A stretch of DNA of 64,000 nucleotides from Alkalihalophilus marmarensis DSM 21297 (GCF_000474275.2 NZ_ATAE01000037.1:53187-117186); one strand, 5' to 3'; shown: positions 8,893-18,708, counted from the first letter of the stretch. The notes: a model not told the origin generated them from the sequence alone. Translations and numbers: made by a program.

Positions 8893-9031
8893 AGTCGCTT
8901 TCACTTTTCCTGTCTAGTTACAGCTCCTTGCCCTGCGGGTAAAAACGGTGAGTCAAACGAAGTCTAAGTTCGGACTTCTGTTTGTCTCCCCTCATTTTAC
9001 CGCATGCCAGAACAGTCGCTTACACTTTTCC
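8893..9031. repeat. 18-base direct repeats flanking a hairpin
   Basis: AGTCGCTTTCACTTTTCC (8893-8910) recurs as AGTCGCTTACACTTTTCC (9014-9031), one mismatch. Between them CAAACGAAGTC (8954-8964) pairs with GACTTCTGTTTG (8973-8984) with one bulge. The hairpin may act as the leuS terminator; the unit could also be a small decayed insertion. Confidence 0.55.
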
Positions 9032-9033
9032 TT

Positions 9034-11457
9034 TTACCCTACTACAATATTAACTAGCTTTCCTGGCACCGCAATAATTTTTCTTACGGTTTTGTCGCCG
9101 ATTGCTTCTTGTACTTTGTCGTCATTCTTTGCGATTTCTTCCATTTGATCGCGTGAGGCGTCTGCTGGAATTACAAGTTTTGCACGTACTTTACCGTTAA
9201 TTTGAACAACTACTTCTACTTCATTTTCAACAAGAAGTGATTCTTCGTATGTTGGCCACTCAGCATATGTGATGGTTTCGTTGTGTCCGAACTTCTCCCA
9301 AAGCTCTTCTGCAATGTGAGGAGCGAGTGGCGCTAGAAGTTTAACAAAGCCTTCCATTAACTCACGTGGAAGCTTCTCTTGTTTGTAGGCATCATTGATG
9401 AACACCATCATTTGAGAAATTCCAACGTTAAAGCGAAGCGCTGCAAAGTCTTCCGTCACTTTTTTGACCGTTTGGTGATACGTACGGATAAATTCATCTG
9501 TCCCTTTTGTATCTGTGATTGCAGGGTTCAGCTCGTTTGTCTTTTCATCAATAAATAGACGCCATACACGATCTAAGAATCTGCGCGCACCGTCTAAGCC
9601 GTTTGTAGACCAAGCGATCGATGCATCAAGAGGTCCCATGAACATTTCGTATAAACGTAGAGTATCTGCACCATGGCTTAGAACGATATCATCAGGATTT
9701 ACAACGTTTCCTTTTGATTTACTCATCTTCTCATTGTTTTCACCAAGAATCATTCCTTGGTTATAAAGCTTTTGGAACGGCTCTTTCGTTGGCACAACTC
9801 CAAGGTCGTAAAGGAATTTGTGCCAGAAGCGTGCATACAACAAGTGAAGAACCGCATGCTCTGCTCCGCCAATATAAATATCTACAGGCAGCCATTGCTT
9901 TAATTTTTCAGGATCTGCTAGCGCTTCGCTGTTGTTTGGATCGATGTAGCGCAGATAATACCAGCAGCTTCCTGCCCAGTTAGGCATTGTGTTTGTTTCA
10001 CGTCTGCCTTTCATGCCTGTTTTAGGATCCGTCACTTCAAGCCATTCTTTGTGGTTAGCAAGCGGTGATTCTCCTGTATCAGACGGCTTGATCTCATCCA
10101 TTTTTGGCAGAGTTAATGGCAGTTCTTCATAAGCGACCGGTGTCATTGAACCGTCTTCCCAGTGAATCATAGGAATTGGCTCACCCCAGTAACGCTGACG
10201 GCTGAATAACCAGTCACGTAGACGGTACGTTACTTTTTTCGTTCCGTAATGATTCGCTTCAAGCCACTCAATCATGTTTGTAATAGCAGCTTCTTTATCA
10301 AGGCCGTTAAGGAAGTCAGAATTTACATGCTCCCCGTCACCTGTATAAGCCTCTTTTTCAACCTCTCCGCCAGCTACTACTTCAATAATTTCAAGGTCAA
10401 ATGTCTTAGCGAACTCATAATCACGCTCATCATGAGCCGGAACAGCCATAATTGCTCCAGTACCGTAGCTTACAAGTACGTAATCAGCAATCCAGATCGG
10501 AATACGTTTCCCGTTGGCAGGGTTTACAGCAAATGCACCTGTAAATACGCCCGTCTTTTCTTTAGAAAGCTCTGTACGCTCTAAATCACTCTTCAATGCC
10601 ACTTGTTTTTTATACTTCTCAACAGCTTCTTGTTGTTCTGCTGTTGTAATCACATCTACCAGCTTATGTTCAGGAGCAAGCACCATATAAGTTGCGCCAA
10701 ATAATGTATCCGGACGAGTCGTGAATACATCAACTTTCTCCTCGTCATGTCCATCTACTTTAAATGTAACCTCAGCCCCTTCTGAACGGCCGATCCAGTT
10801 GCGCTGCATATCTTTGATGCTTTCTGACCAATCAAGCTCATCAAGGTCTTCTAACAAGCGGTCAGCATAAGCTGTAATTTTCAGCATCCATTGTTTCATC
10901 GGACGACGTTCTACAGGGTGCCCGCCGCGCTCACTTTTCCCGTCAATAACTTCTTCATTCGCAAGTACTGTTCCAAGAGCAGGACACCAGTTTACAGCTA
11001 CTTCATCAATGTAAGCTAACCCTTTTTCATAAAGCTTTAAGAAGATCCATTGTGTCCACTTATAATAATCAGGATCAATCGTATTCACTTCTCGGTCCCA
11101 ATCATAAGAGAAACCAAGCGACTTAATTTGACGGCGGAACGTATCAATATTCTTCAGCGTAAATTCAGCAGGATCATTACCTGTATCTAGTGCATATTGC
11201 TCTGCTGGAAGTCCAAATGCATCCCACCCCATTGGATGAAGAACATTATACCCTTGCATTCTTTTCATACGTGAAAGAATATCTGTTGCCGTATAGCCTT
11301 CTGGGTGACCAACATGCAGGCCAGCTCCTGATGGGAATGGAAACATATCTAAAGCATAAAACTTTGGCTTATCTGCCTCTTCTGTTGTTTTGAACGTTTT
11401 ATTTTCTTCCCAATGCTTTTGCCACTTCTTTTCAATGTCTAAATGTGAAAACGACAT
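9034..11457 (-). CDS. leuS: Leucyl-tRNA synthetase
   Basis: This 807-residue class I aminoacyl-tRNA synthetase charges tRNA-Leu in the cytoplasm. The HIGH-type motif is HVGHPEG near residue 48, the KMSKS loop is EKMSKSKGN near residue 578, and the CP1 editing domain lies between ([19 protein letters not shown]). The C-terminal anticodon and tRNA-binding parts are present, so the length is normal for bacteria. AGGAGG lies just before the ATG. Expression should be controlled by the T-box leader immediately upstream, which reads uncharged tRNA-Leu. Confidence 0.97.
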   Translation of the reverse strand: MSFSHLDIEKKWQKHWEENKTFKTTEEADKPKFYALDMFPFPSGAGLHVGHPEGYTATDILSRMKRMQGYNVLHPMGWDAFGLPAEQYALDTGNDPAEFTLKNIDTFRRQIKSLGFSYDWDREVNTIDPDYYKWTQWIFLKLYEKGLAYIDEVAVNWCPALGTVLANEEVIDGKSERGGHPVERRPMKQWMLKITAYADRLLEDLDELDWSESIKDMQRNWIGRSEGAEVTFKVDGHDEEKVDVFTTRPDTLFGATYMVLAPEHKLVDVITTAEQQEAVEKYKKQVALKSDLERTELSKEKTGVFTGAFAVNPANGKRIPIWIADYVLVSYGTGAIMAVPAHDERDYEFAKTFDLEIIEVVAGGEVEKEAYTGDGEHVNSDFLNGLDKEAAITNMIEWLEANHYGTKKVTYRLRDWLFSRQRYWGEPIPMIHWEDGSMTPVAYEELPLTLPKMDEIKPSDTGESPLANHKEWLEVTDPKTGMKGRRETNTMPNWAGSCWYYLRYIDPNNSEALADPEKLKQWLPVDIYIGGAEHAVLHLLYARFWHKFLYDLGVVPTKEPFQKLYNQGMILGENNEKMSKSKGNVVNPDDIVLSHGADTLRLYEMFMGPLDASIAWSTNGLDGARRFLDRVWRLFIDEKTNELNPAITDTKGTDEFIRTYHQTVKKVTEDFAALRFNVGISQMMVFINDAYKQEKLPRELMEGFVKLLAPLAPHIAEELWEKFGHNETITYAEWPTYEESLLVENEVEVVVQINGKVRAKLVIPADASRDQMEEIAKNDDKVQEAIGDKTVRKIIAVPGKLVNIVVG

Positions 11458-11605
11458 ACTTTCTTCCTCCTTCGAGTTTAAACAAATTGTTGTTATCCTG
11501 CCTGCTTGAGCTATCTATTCATGATTGCCACGCAACCTCATTTTCAATCGAACGATCAGGGTTAAATTGAAATCACAAGATTTTAAATCGCTAATGATTT
11601 TAAGA

Positions 11606-11647
11606 AACAAAAAACTCCCGCCCCTAACAATAGTCAGGGACGAGAGT
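11606..11647 (-). terminator. T-box terminator of leuS leader
   Basis: On the reverse strand ACTCTCGTCCCT pairs with AGGGGCGGGAGT, then a T6 run. It is the regulated terminator of the leuS T-box. Confidence 0.9.
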
Positions 11648-11864
11648 TGTGTTATTCCCGCGGTACCACCCAAATTAACAAGTAACATTACTTGTTCGCT
11701 CAGCACGCTTAACGGACGTGACCCGTTGAGAATTACTACATTTTTCACTCTCAAAACTAAAAGGCGAGTTCATCATATCCTTCTGGCAGACTTTCAGCAG
11801 CCGTCTGCTCTCTTATTTCCCAGATATCATTACTACTCCTTCTAAACGTCTTAATATGAACTTA
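11606..11864 (-). ncRNA. T-box leader of leuS
   Basis: The reverse strand carries the T-box sequence TGGGTGGTACCGCG at about 11661-11675, the AGAGAGC motif of stem I and GATGAACTCGCC further upstream, where CTC is a plausible Leu specifier codon. A terminator follows the T-box, and pairing of the T-box sequence into an antiterminator is the known mechanism: uncharged tRNA-Leu binding lets transcription continue into leuS. Location and specifier agree with the gene behind it. Confidence 0.95.
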
Positions 11865-11870
11865 ATTAGT

Positions 11871-11899
11871 ATTGTATGAAGTGAATCGTTCGATGTCAA
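11871..11899 (-). promoter_or_regulatory. Sigma-A promoter of leuS T-box transcript
   Basis: TTGACA (11899-11894) and TACAAT (11876-11871) are separated by exactly 17 bases, a near-consensus housekeeping promoter. Confidence 0.9.
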
Positions 11900-11923
11900 G
11901 CTTTAACAACACTATATTCCGAT

Positions 11924-13132
11924 TTAACTCGGCAGGTTCATCTCTTCTTGTTCCAAGGACATGTTTCTCTTAATAATAGGGGTGTCATATTTCATTAGAA
12001 ACGCGATTGCTATTCCAAACATAACTAAGAGCACATAAATGAGAATAGTCATTGAATAGAAATCCACTAACATTCCTCCGAGTAATGGTCCGATCATTTT
12101 CCCTCCAGTAGACACACTGTTGACAATCCCTTGATAAAACCCCTCTTTTCCCTTCGGAGCTAAATCATTGGCTATCGTAGGTACAGCCGGCCATACAAAC
12201 ATTTCACCAAACGTCAAGATGATCATCGCAGCTAAAAATCCGCTGAAGATTGTTGCTTCAGACAGCACGATATAAGAAGCCATAAAAATAATGACACCTA
12301 CAATCATTTGACCTTTTAAAGACATTTTCCCCTTTTTAATCAGCCATGAGACCACAGGCTGGGCAAAAACAATCATTAGCCCGTTCACTGTCCAAAATAA
12401 ACTATATTGCTGCAAGGAAATACCCAGAGATTGAGTATGAACAGACACATTAGCCTGCCACTGCGTGTAGGCAACCCAGCAGATAAAAAAGGCAACCGAT
12501 AGCAAAAGTAATGAATGAAGCCGGTAATTGCTTCTGAGAGAAGTCTTTTGTTCAAATACATTCGCCGTTTGAGCATCAGCTGTTTTCGCCTTCATCCCCC
12601 TAAATGCAAAGATAACGAATACGAGCAGAAAAGCATACATCGCAGCATTTGCGCTAAACACATAGGTTAATTGAATAGAAGCAACGATCCCTACCAATGC
12701 TGTTCCGAGCGCTACTCCTACATTTTGCGCGACGTACATGGCATTAAACGGCTTTCTTCCCCCTTCAGGCCAAAGACTGCCAGCTAGGGCATACATCGCT
12801 GGAAACATCATCCCAGAACCAAATCCAAGCCCCATTAATAAAAACATATAAAAGTAATAACTATGAAAAAAGGCCAATATCGTAGCACTTATGGTTGTAA
12901 TAATAATAGATAAAATCATCGTCCGGTAGGCACCTATTTTATCGAACAATCTTCCGCCGATAAGGTTGCCGATCACCCCGGCGAAAGCATTAAGCATTAA
13001 TATAAATCCAGCTGCTGTTAATGAGCGTCCTAGTTCTTGATGGATGATAATCGCATTTAGCGGCCATAAAAAAGAAGCCCCCGTCACATTAATCACCATC
13101 GCTACAACTAACAGCCAAAGAGCCTTAGGCAT
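11924..13132 (-). CDS. yttB: MFS transporter, YttB-like
   Basis: This 402-residue major facilitator protein has about twelve hydrophobic segments. The loop between segments 2 and 3 reads GGRLFDKIGAYRT, the usual MFS signature. GGAGGGGG precedes ATG at 13132. In B. subtilis the MFS gene yttB is also found next to leuS, which supports the name, but the substrate is unknown; members are usually annotated as drug-efflux-type. It is divergent from mnmL. Confidence 0.7.
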   Translation of the reverse strand: MPKALWLLVVAMVINVTGASFLWPLNAIIIHQELGRSLTAAGFILMLNAFAGVIGNLIGGRLFDKIGAYRTMILSIIITTISATILAFFHSYYFYMFLLMGLGFGSGMMFPAMYALAGSLWPEGGRKPFNAMYVAQNVGVALGTALVGIVASIQLTYVFSANAAMYAFLLVFVIFAFRGMKAKTADAQTANVFEQKTSLRSNYRLHSLLLLSVAFFICWVAYTQWQANVSVHTQSLGISLQQYSLFWTVNGLMIVFAQPVVSWLIKKGKMSLKGQMIVGVIIFMASYIVLSEATIFSGFLAAMIILTFGEMFVWPAVPTIANDLAPKGKEGFYQGIVNSVSTGGKMIGPLLGGMLVDFYSMTILIYVLLVMFGIAIAFLMKYDTPIIKRNMSLEQEEMNLPS

Positions 13133-13352
13133 ATAAGCCCCCTCCTTCTTCTAACGTGAAACGCGAGCATTATTTCGAGCACCAAAATAATACTAGTGGA
13201 ATCATCTGAAGAACGCAATCATTTTTTTGGATTTACATACTGTCTGAATCTTTGCCATTTCTTTTTTCATCTAGGTTCTCATGCTACAATAATCATGCTA
13301 CAAAAATGAAAGAAAATTGAATGGATCTACTATTCAAGAGAGGCTGACTTAT

Positions 13353-14333
13353 ATGTGTAATCAATCAATATCAAACACCCCAGGCTCTGAGCGTTCCAAA
13401 GAGTTTGGCGATAAGCGTTATTACTCATGGAATAACCACCTTCGTCAGCATTTTGGCGAGAAAGTATTTAAAGTTTCACTAGATGCTGGTTTTGATTGCC
13501 CGAACAGAGATGGATCTGTTGCCTATGGGGGCTGTACATTTTGCAGCGAAAGAGGGTCTGGTGATTTTGCTGGTGACCGCTCCGATGATCTTGTCACTCA
13601 ATTCAATACCATTAAAGAACGAATGCACCATAAATGGAAAAGCGGCAAATATATTGGCTACTTCCAAGCGTACACAAATACGTACGCTCCGGTTCGCACC
13701 TTGCGTAAATATTATGAAGTGATACTCGAGCAAGAAGGCGTCGTCGGTTTATCTATCGCCACAAGGCCTGACTGTCTTCCTGATGATGTCGTAGAGTATT
13801 TGGCGGAGTTAAATAAACGTACCTATCTATGGGTAGAGCTAGGCTTACAAACAATTCATGAAGAAACAGCACAGCTTATCAACCGTGCTCATGACTATCA
13901 ATGCTATGTAGAAGGTGTAGAAAAATTAAGAAAGCACGGGATCCGCGTGTGTGCTCACATCATTAACGGGCTCCCAAAAGAAGATCATAAGATGATGATG
14001 GAAACAGCACGTGAAGTTGCTAAGCTCGATGTTCAAGGGATTAAGATCCACTCTCTTCACCTTTTGAAAAAAACACCTATGGTCAAACAATATGAAAAAG
14101 GACTGGTTGAATTCATGAGCATGGATGAGTATGTAAACCTTGTTGTTGACCAACTTGAAGTGATTCCGCCGCACTTTGTCATTCATCGATTAACAGGAGA
14201 TGGCCCTGCAGATTTAATGATCGGCCCGATGTGGAGCACTCAAAAGTGGTCGGTATTCAATGCCATTGAAGCGGAACTTAAGCGCCGTGACAGCTGGCAA
14301 GGTAAGTTTTATCAAGCGGAGGTTAAAGAGTAG
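13353..14333 (+). CDS. mnmL: Radical SAM tRNA-modification enzyme MnmL (YtqA)
   Basis: A 326-residue radical SAM protein of the TIGR01212/YtqA family. The cluster-binding cysteines are C49, C61 and C64 in CPNRDGSVAYGGCTFC, a spacing longer than the usual CX3CX2C and typical of this family. YtqA of B. subtilis was reported as MnmL, which acts on cmnm5(s2)U34 of tRNA in the route to mnm5(s2)U, with YtqB (MnmM) doing the methylation. I use ATG 13353, preceded by GAGAGG; a TTG at 13317 has no site. Its TAG stop directly abuts the mnmM ATG. Confidence 0.88.
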   Translation: MCNQSISNTPGSERSKEFGDKRYYSWNNHLRQHFGEKVFKVSLDAGFDCPNRDGSVAYGGCTFCSERGSGDFAGDRSDDLVTQFNTIKERMHHKWKSGKYIGYFQAYTNTYAPVRTLRKYYEVILEQEGVVGLSIATRPDCLPDDVVEYLAELNKRTYLWVELGLQTIHEETAQLINRAHDYQCYVEGVEKLRKHGIRVCAHIINGLPKEDHKMMMETAREVAKLDVQGIKIHSLHLLKKTPMVKQYEKGLVEFMSMDEYVNLVVDQLEVIPPHFVIHRLTGDGPADLMIGPMWSTQKWSVFNAIEAELKRRDSWQGKFYQAEVKE

Positions 14334-14906
14334 ATGAAACTATTAGGCGTTCTTCCATTTGCACGTTTTTTACTTGAACGAAGTATCTCACCAGGTGATA
14401 TTGCCGTTGACTGTACTGCTGGAAACGGGCACGATACTTTATTCTTAGCAAACTTAGTTGGCAACACTGGCCATGTGTATAGTGTTGATATCCAAGAAAC
14501 TGCGATCACAAACACAAAATTGAAAGTAGAAGAGGCTGAAGTTGCCAACCGAATAACCTTTCACCAAAGCGGACATGAACATATTTCTACTCTCATTCCA
14601 AAAGAAGAATATGGTATGGTCAAAGGGGCAATTTTTAATTTAGGTTACCTTCCTGGCGGGGATAAATCGATTGTGACTCAATCTCAGACAACAATTAAAG
14701 CAATTGACTCTCTACTTGAACTCATGCCAAAGGGAGGCATGATTGTGCTTGTCATTTACCACGGACATGCCGAAGGGGCTGCAGAACGTGATCATTTGAT
14801 GGAGTATGTAACATCACTTGATCAAAAAAAAGCTCATGTTTTAAACTATTCGTTTATTAATCAAGCGAATAATCCCCCGTTCATTGTTGCGATAGAAAAA
14901 AGATAA
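14334..14906 (+). CDS. mnmM: tRNA nm5(s2)U methyltransferase MnmM (YtqB)
   Basis: A 190-residue class I SAM-dependent methyltransferase. The SAM-binding motif I is VDCTAGNGHDTLFLA at about residues 23-37, with IFNLGYLPGGDK further on, typical of the YtqB family. B. subtilis YtqB was identified as MnmM, which methylates 5-aminomethyl-(2-thio)uridine at tRNA position 34. It starts at the base after the mnmL stop, so the pair is translationally coupled, matching consecutive steps in one pathway. Confidence 0.88.
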   Translation: MKLLGVLPFARFLLERSISPGDIAVDCTAGNGHDTLFLANLVGNTGHVYSVDIQETAITNTKLKVEEAEVANRITFHQSGHEHISTLIPKEEYGMVKGAIFNLGYLPGGDKSIVTQSQTTIKAIDSLLELMPKGGMIVLVIYHGHAEGAAERDHLMEYVTSLDQKKAHVLNYSFINQANNPPFIVAIEKR

Positions 14907-14931
14907 GGGCATTCAGTATCAAAAAGATTAG

Positions 14932-14959
14932 TTGACAAGTTTCGTGATTTCTTTACACT
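14932..14959 (+). promoter_or_regulatory. Sigma-A-type promoter before ytiB
   Basis: TTGACA (14932-14937) and TACACT (14954-14959) are spaced by 16 bases, upstream of the carbonic anhydrase gene. Confidence 0.65.
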
Positions 14960-15034
14960 AATATAAAAGAAATGATTGATAAATCAAACTTTTTATTGGA
15001 AATAAGTTCAATATTACGAAGGAGTGTACTCATC

Positions 15035-15601
15035 ATGACAATTCTTGATTCGATCTTAGACTATAACAAATCATTTGTTGAAACAAAGCAGTATGAACCA
15101 TTCCAAACAACGAAGTTTCCAGACAAGAAGCTTGTAATCCTAACGTGTATGGATACTCGTCTTGTCGAACTCCTTCACCGGGCTATGGATCTAAAAAATG
15201 GGGATGCCAAAATTATCCGTAATGCAGGTGCTGTTATTTCTCACCCATTCGGAAGTATTATGAGAAGTATTTTAGTAGCGGTCTATGAGCTGCAGGCTGA
15301 TGAAGTCGTTGTGGTTGGACACCACGGCTGCGGTATGGCAGGACTCGAGTCTGAATCCATCCTTGAGAAAGCAAAAGAGAGAGGACTCGACGTAGATGTA
15401 GTGGATACGCTTGAATACTCAGGCATTGATGTGAAAGGGTTCTTAACAGGCTTCTCAAAAGTTGAAGATAATGTTGCTCATAGTGTTGATGTGATTAATA
15501 ATCACCCGTTATTCGTTCGCCAAATTCCGGTTCACGGGCTTGTAATTTGCCCTGAGACAGGGAAACTAGATGTCGTTGTAAATGGATACGATCATCTATA
15601 A
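15035..15601 (+). CDS. ytiB: Beta-class carbonic anhydrase, YtiB-like
   Basis: A 188-residue zinc enzyme interconverting CO2 and bicarbonate. The zinc ligands are C38 in LTCMDTR, H96 and C99 in VVGHHGCGM; D40 and R42 form the catalytic dyad of beta-carbonic anhydrases. I use ATG 15035, which has AAGGAG at 15019-15024 before it; an upstream ATG at 14972 would overlap the promoter. Length and sequence agree with B. subtilis YtiB. It is a single-gene transcript ending in a strong hairpin. Confidence 0.9.
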   Translation: MTILDSILDYNKSFVETKQYEPFQTTKFPDKKLVILTCMDTRLVELLHRAMDLKNGDAKIIRNAGAVISHPFGSIMRSILVAVYELQADEVVVVGHHGCGMAGLESESILEKAKERGLDVDVVDTLEYSGIDVKGFLTGFSKVEDNVAHSVDVINNHPLFVRQIPVHGLVICPETGKLDVVVNGYDHL

Positions 15602-15606
15602 TCACA

Positions 15607-15637
15607 AAATCCGCTGCTATCTATATGCAGCGGATTT
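15607..15637. terminator. Terminator after ytiB
   Basis: AAATCCGCTGC (15607-15617) pairs perfectly with GCAGCGGATTT (15627-15637), followed by T's. It may also serve the convergent SDR gene. Confidence 0.9.
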
Positions 15638-15650
15638 TTTATTTATGCCA

Positions 15651-16499
15651 TCATTTTTTCTTCATCAATTTCTTTTTAACCAACCATTCTACGAGAGACC
15701 AAGGTAAAATGCTTTTGAAAAGCACTAACATTCGGACCCCTTTACCAGCATGGTAGCGGAACTTAGGCTTTTTTGCTTCCGAGATTTTGACAATCAGCTG
15801 AATGACTTCAGCAGGATCTTGGGCGCCGGCCGCTGTTTGTTTTACTTGCTGATAAATAGAATCAAAAAATGGATCATCCATCCCATTCTTTTTTGAACGA
15901 ACATTTTCCAGTCCTTTGTTCCAAATATTTGTTTGAAAAGAACCTGCTTCAATCAGACAGACATAAATATTTTGCGGCAGGAGCTCTAAACGCAAAGATT
16001 CGCTAAATCCGCCAATAGCAAATTTGGACGTAACATACGGTGCCAGCCCCGGAAATCCAACTCTGCCGCTAATGCTTCCTAGATTAATGATTTTTGCTCC
16101 TGTCCTTTTTTTTAATAACGGCAAAAACGTCTTCGTCATTGTGATGACGCCAAACAAGTTCGTATCTAGCTGCTTCCGCCATTCCTCTATTTCCAGCTTC
16201 TCAATCATTCCGCCTGCGCTGTACCCAGCATTATTCACAAGCACATTTAATTGACCATATTGCGATTCCACATATAAAAATGCCTCTTTAATATGATCTT
16301 CTCTCGTGACATCAATCTGAATTACATCTATTAAATGACTGGTTCCTTCACGCTTGGCTCTATCAAGCAGTTCATTGCTCTTTTTCACATCTCGCATCGC
16401 TGCGATGACTTGGCATCCCCTTTTGGCAAGCGATAATGATGACAATAATCCAAATCCGCTGTTCGCTCCTGTAATAAGGACAATTCTTTTATGTCCCAT
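15651..16499 (-). CDS. Short-chain dehydrogenase/reductase
   Basis: This 282-residue classical SDR has the NAD(P)-binding TGANSGFG (residues 10-17), NNAG at about residue 90, the catalytic Ser in LGSISG and YVTSK as the Tyr-Lys pair. The C-terminal extension with GKGVRMLVLFKSILPWSLVEW may associate with membranes, as in acyl/sterol-type SDRs such as B. subtilis YusZ. AGGAGG precedes ATG 16499. It is downstream of the terpene synthase gene but separated by a terminator. Substrate unknown. Confidence 0.75.
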   Translation of the reverse strand: MGHKRIVLITGANSGFGLLSSLSLAKRGCQVIAAMRDVKKSNELLDRAKREGTSHLIDVIQIDVTREDHIKEAFLYVESQYGQLNVLVNNAGYSAGGMIEKLEIEEWRKQLDTNLFGVITMTKTFLPLLKKRTGAKIINLGSISGRVGFPGLAPYVTSKFAIGGFSESLRLELLPQNIYVCLIEAGSFQTNIWNKGLENVRSKKNGMDDPFFDSIYQQVKQTAAGAQDPAEVIQLIVKISEAKKPKFRYHAGKGVRMLVLFKSILPWSLVEWLVKKKLMKKK

Positions 16500-16517
16500 C
16501 CAAATGTAAGCCTCCTA

Positions 16518-16549
16518 AAAAAGAACTGCAGCCATCTAAATCGCTGCAG
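16518..16549 (-). terminator. Terminator after ytpB
   Basis: CTGCAGC and GCTGCAG (16526-16532, 16543-16549) form a stem, with a T run on the reverse strand at 16518-16524. It separates ytpB from the SDR gene. Confidence 0.75.
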
Positions 16550-16563
16550 CCTATCTCTATCGT

Positions 16564-17616
16564 TTAACTTCTTCTAAAAACCCAGCTGTTCAAATAAAAA
16601 ATCAAGGTAGGAAGTCCGCCCGTCTTGATCATTTTCTTCGACTTTTTCTTCATCTCTTTATTTCCCTGCACTTTTTCATCAGATAAATAGATGGCAATAA
16701 TCCCTTGATAAATCATACGGTGGAATTTAGGGTCTGGAAGGGTTGAAAGACTTTCTTCTGCCTTTTTGACAAAATAGCGAAAGCGCTCAATCATTTCCTC
16801 TTCGCTGTCATAGTAAAATAGGAAGTTAAGCTCATCATCAGCAATGTCTTCTTCTTGATCGATAAAATAATCAAGTAAAATATGAAATCCTTGAACCCAT
16901 GGGAAGTACCCGGCTTTAATTGTTTCCGCAGTCTCACTCGTCAAATTAGGTTTTGTTGAATACGTAGCTAGTGCGTATACACCTAACGTAGAGGCTGTAC
17001 AAGCTGAAAATTCGTACCAGGTCATCTCAGGCATCTTATGACGATGACGCTCATACCAAGCTTTAAGCATAGGAATCCTGTCTTCTTTTTTCACATGCTT
17101 ATACACTTGCAGATCACAATAGTATCCGCTTAACTCAAGCATTGCAGGCTGCATCTTTTCAAACGATGGGAAGGTTGATAGGATTTGCTGACAAGTTTCT
17201 ATCAGCGCGTGTAAGTAACCGCCATCTTCTTGCTCGTTACGGAACTCATAGTTATTCTCAAGCGGTGCCCCTGGTGTCAGGGCTGTAAGCAACGCATTAT
17301 GTAGGGCGCGAAAGTCTCTAGGGTCTAGCGAGTCGCTTTGGTCACATAAGTTGTCTAAGTAATCGCACATAATTTGATAGGCAATAATAAATTGGATTAA
17401 TTCATCAAAACGATCTCTAGCAACTAAACCAAACACTCCTCCCCCTTCGCAATGAAATTTCTTTTTGCTTAAAGCATCTAAGGCTTGTGAGCGCAATTCA
17501 TCATCAGGAATCGTATGTGCCTTTTCTATCCATTGATTAAAATAACGATTTACAGTAGGGACAACATCACGATAAATATTCATTAAAATCGGAATCGGTT
17601 TTGTAGGGACTTTCAT
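16564..17616 (-). CDS. ytpB: Tetraprenyl-beta-curcumene synthase, YtpB/DUF2600 family
   Basis: This 350-residue protein matches the YtpB (DUF2600) family, class I-like terpene synthases that cyclise heptaprenyl diphosphate to tetraprenyl-beta-curcumene, the C35 precursor of sesquarterpenes in Bacillus. Acidic clusters DYLDNLCDQSD near residue 100 and DYFIDQEEDIADDE near residue 240 are likely metal sites. I chose ATG 17616 because AGGAG lies nine bases before it; upstream frame extensions lack a site. In B. subtilis ytpA and ytpB are adjacent; here a terminator lies between them. Confidence 0.85.
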   Translation of the reverse strand: MKVPTKPIPILMNIYRDVVPTVNRYFNQWIEKAHTIPDDELRSQALDALSKKKFHCEGGGVFGLVARDRFDELIQFIIAYQIMCDYLDNLCDQSDSLDPRDFRALHNALLTALTPGAPLENNYEFRNEQEDGGYLHALIETCQQILSTFPSFEKMQPAMLELSGYYCDLQVYKHVKKEDRIPMLKAWYERHRHKMPEMTWYEFSACTASTLGVYALATYSTKPNLTSETAETIKAGYFPWVQGFHILLDYFIDQEEDIADDELNFLFYYDSEEEMIERFRYFVKKAEESLSTLPDPKFHRMIYQGIIAIYLSDEKVQGNKEMKKKSKKMIKTGGLPTLIFYLNSWVFRRS

Positions 17617-17765
17617 ATGAAGTGTTCTCCTCCATTCACTTTCCATAATTAGTACCTTAGCACAAAAAAAAGCAAGCAACAATAAATCTACCGTTAATGT
17701 CAAAGCATCCTCATAAATTCAGCCGCCCGCTGCTTATTGCTTATAATTATTGCTTACACAAAAAA

Positions 17766-17790
17766 AAGAAAGCCTTGTTAAAGCTTTCTT
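17766..17790 (-). terminator. Terminator after ytpA
   Basis: AAGAAAGC and GCTTTCTT arms with a long T run on the reverse strand. Confidence 0.8.
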
Positions 17791-17802
17791 GTAAGAGTCA
17801 TT

Positions 17803-18585
17803 CTATGGAAGAAGTATGTTTACAAATCCGATGGCATACCTGAATACATCTTCTCTTTCCGGCTCATTAAAAATTTCATGATACAGCCCTTCCCATTCTT
17901 TATAACTCTTTTCAGTTAAAAGTAAATGATCAAACCAGTCCCTCACAGCGATTTGGTCGACAATATAATCTTCTCCAGACTGCATCACTAATATAGGCAG
18001 ATTCGGCATTTTTTCAGGATAGCGGTTGGCAAGGTGCATCGCTTTCGTCAGCTCTTGATACCACCTAGCTGTCACCCTTGTTACACGCAGTTCATCTTTC
18101 AAATAAGCTTCACGTACTTCTTCATTGCGCGTACAATGCTCCGTACGCAATCCAGATTTAGCACTGAAGGTTGGCGCGACTCTATGCAAAAGCTTTGTAG
18201 CCAATGCCTTTGTTTTTGGAGGGGGACTGCTTAATCCTAAGCAAGGTGAAGATAAGATTACTCCAGTAATATGAGTATGATTACGCTCCATTAACGAGCG
18301 AACACAAACAAGACCTCCCATACTATGGCCAAACAAAATAATCGGTAAATCTTTCTTTTTTGCCTCAAGCATCCATTCATCCACCGCATCTAAATACTGA
18401 TTAAATGATTGCACATGGCCTCGTGTACCTCTTGTCTTCCCTTGACCTGGCAAGTCTCCCATCACCACATCAAAGCCGTGGTCATTCCACTTCTTAGCAA
18501 GCCACATATATCTACCGTGATGCTCACCGGCCCCGTGTACCATCACGACTACACCACGCGGCTCAGAAATCTCTGATTTCCACAT
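17803..18585 (-). CDS. ytpA: Lysophospholipase-type alpha/beta hydrolase YtpA
   Basis: This 260-residue hydrolase has VMVHGAGEHHGRY (oxyanion loop), the nucleophile elbow GHSMGG (Ser near residue 88) and the charge-relay Asp in GEDYIVD and His in YHEIFNE. It belongs to the monoacylglycerol lipase/lysophospholipase group. In B. subtilis YtpA is linked to bacilysocin formation by cleaving phosphatidylglycerol. GGGGGA precedes ATG 18585. Upstream partner of ytpB by position, consistent with a lipid role. Confidence 0.85.
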   Translation of the reverse strand: MWKSEISEPRGVVVMVHGAGEHHGRYMWLAKKWNDHGFDVVMGDLPGQGKTRGTRGHVQSFNQYLDAVDEWMLEAKKKDLPIILFGHSMGGLVCVRSLMERNHTHITGVILSSPCLGLSSPPPKTKALATKLLHRVAPTFSAKSGLRTEHCTRNEEVREAYLKDELRVTRVTARWYQELTKAMHLANRYPEKMPNLPILVMQSGEDYIVDQIAVRDWFDHLLLTEKSYKEWEGLYHEIFNEPEREDVFRYAIGFVNILLP

Positions 18586-18708
18586 AATTGCATCCCCCTA
18601 ACTTCATTCATTCTCTTTCAACTTTTTTATATTCGTTTCCACCTCTATGATATTTACGTTAAAATTAGTATAGCTGTTTTTTTATCAAATCAAAAGGATG
18701 TGTATAAA

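Larger units (their letters stand above)
8413..9033. other. Non-coding region between ytfP and leuS
   Basis: About 620 bases without a credible gene separate two convergent genes. It holds DnaA-box-like nonamers (8424-8656), a long inverted repeat (8484-8534), a terminator hairpin (8633-8664), a degenerate 21-bp tandem repeat (8680-8862), and a hairpin flanked by 18-base direct repeats (8893-9031). Each is listed separately. Confidence 0.8.
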
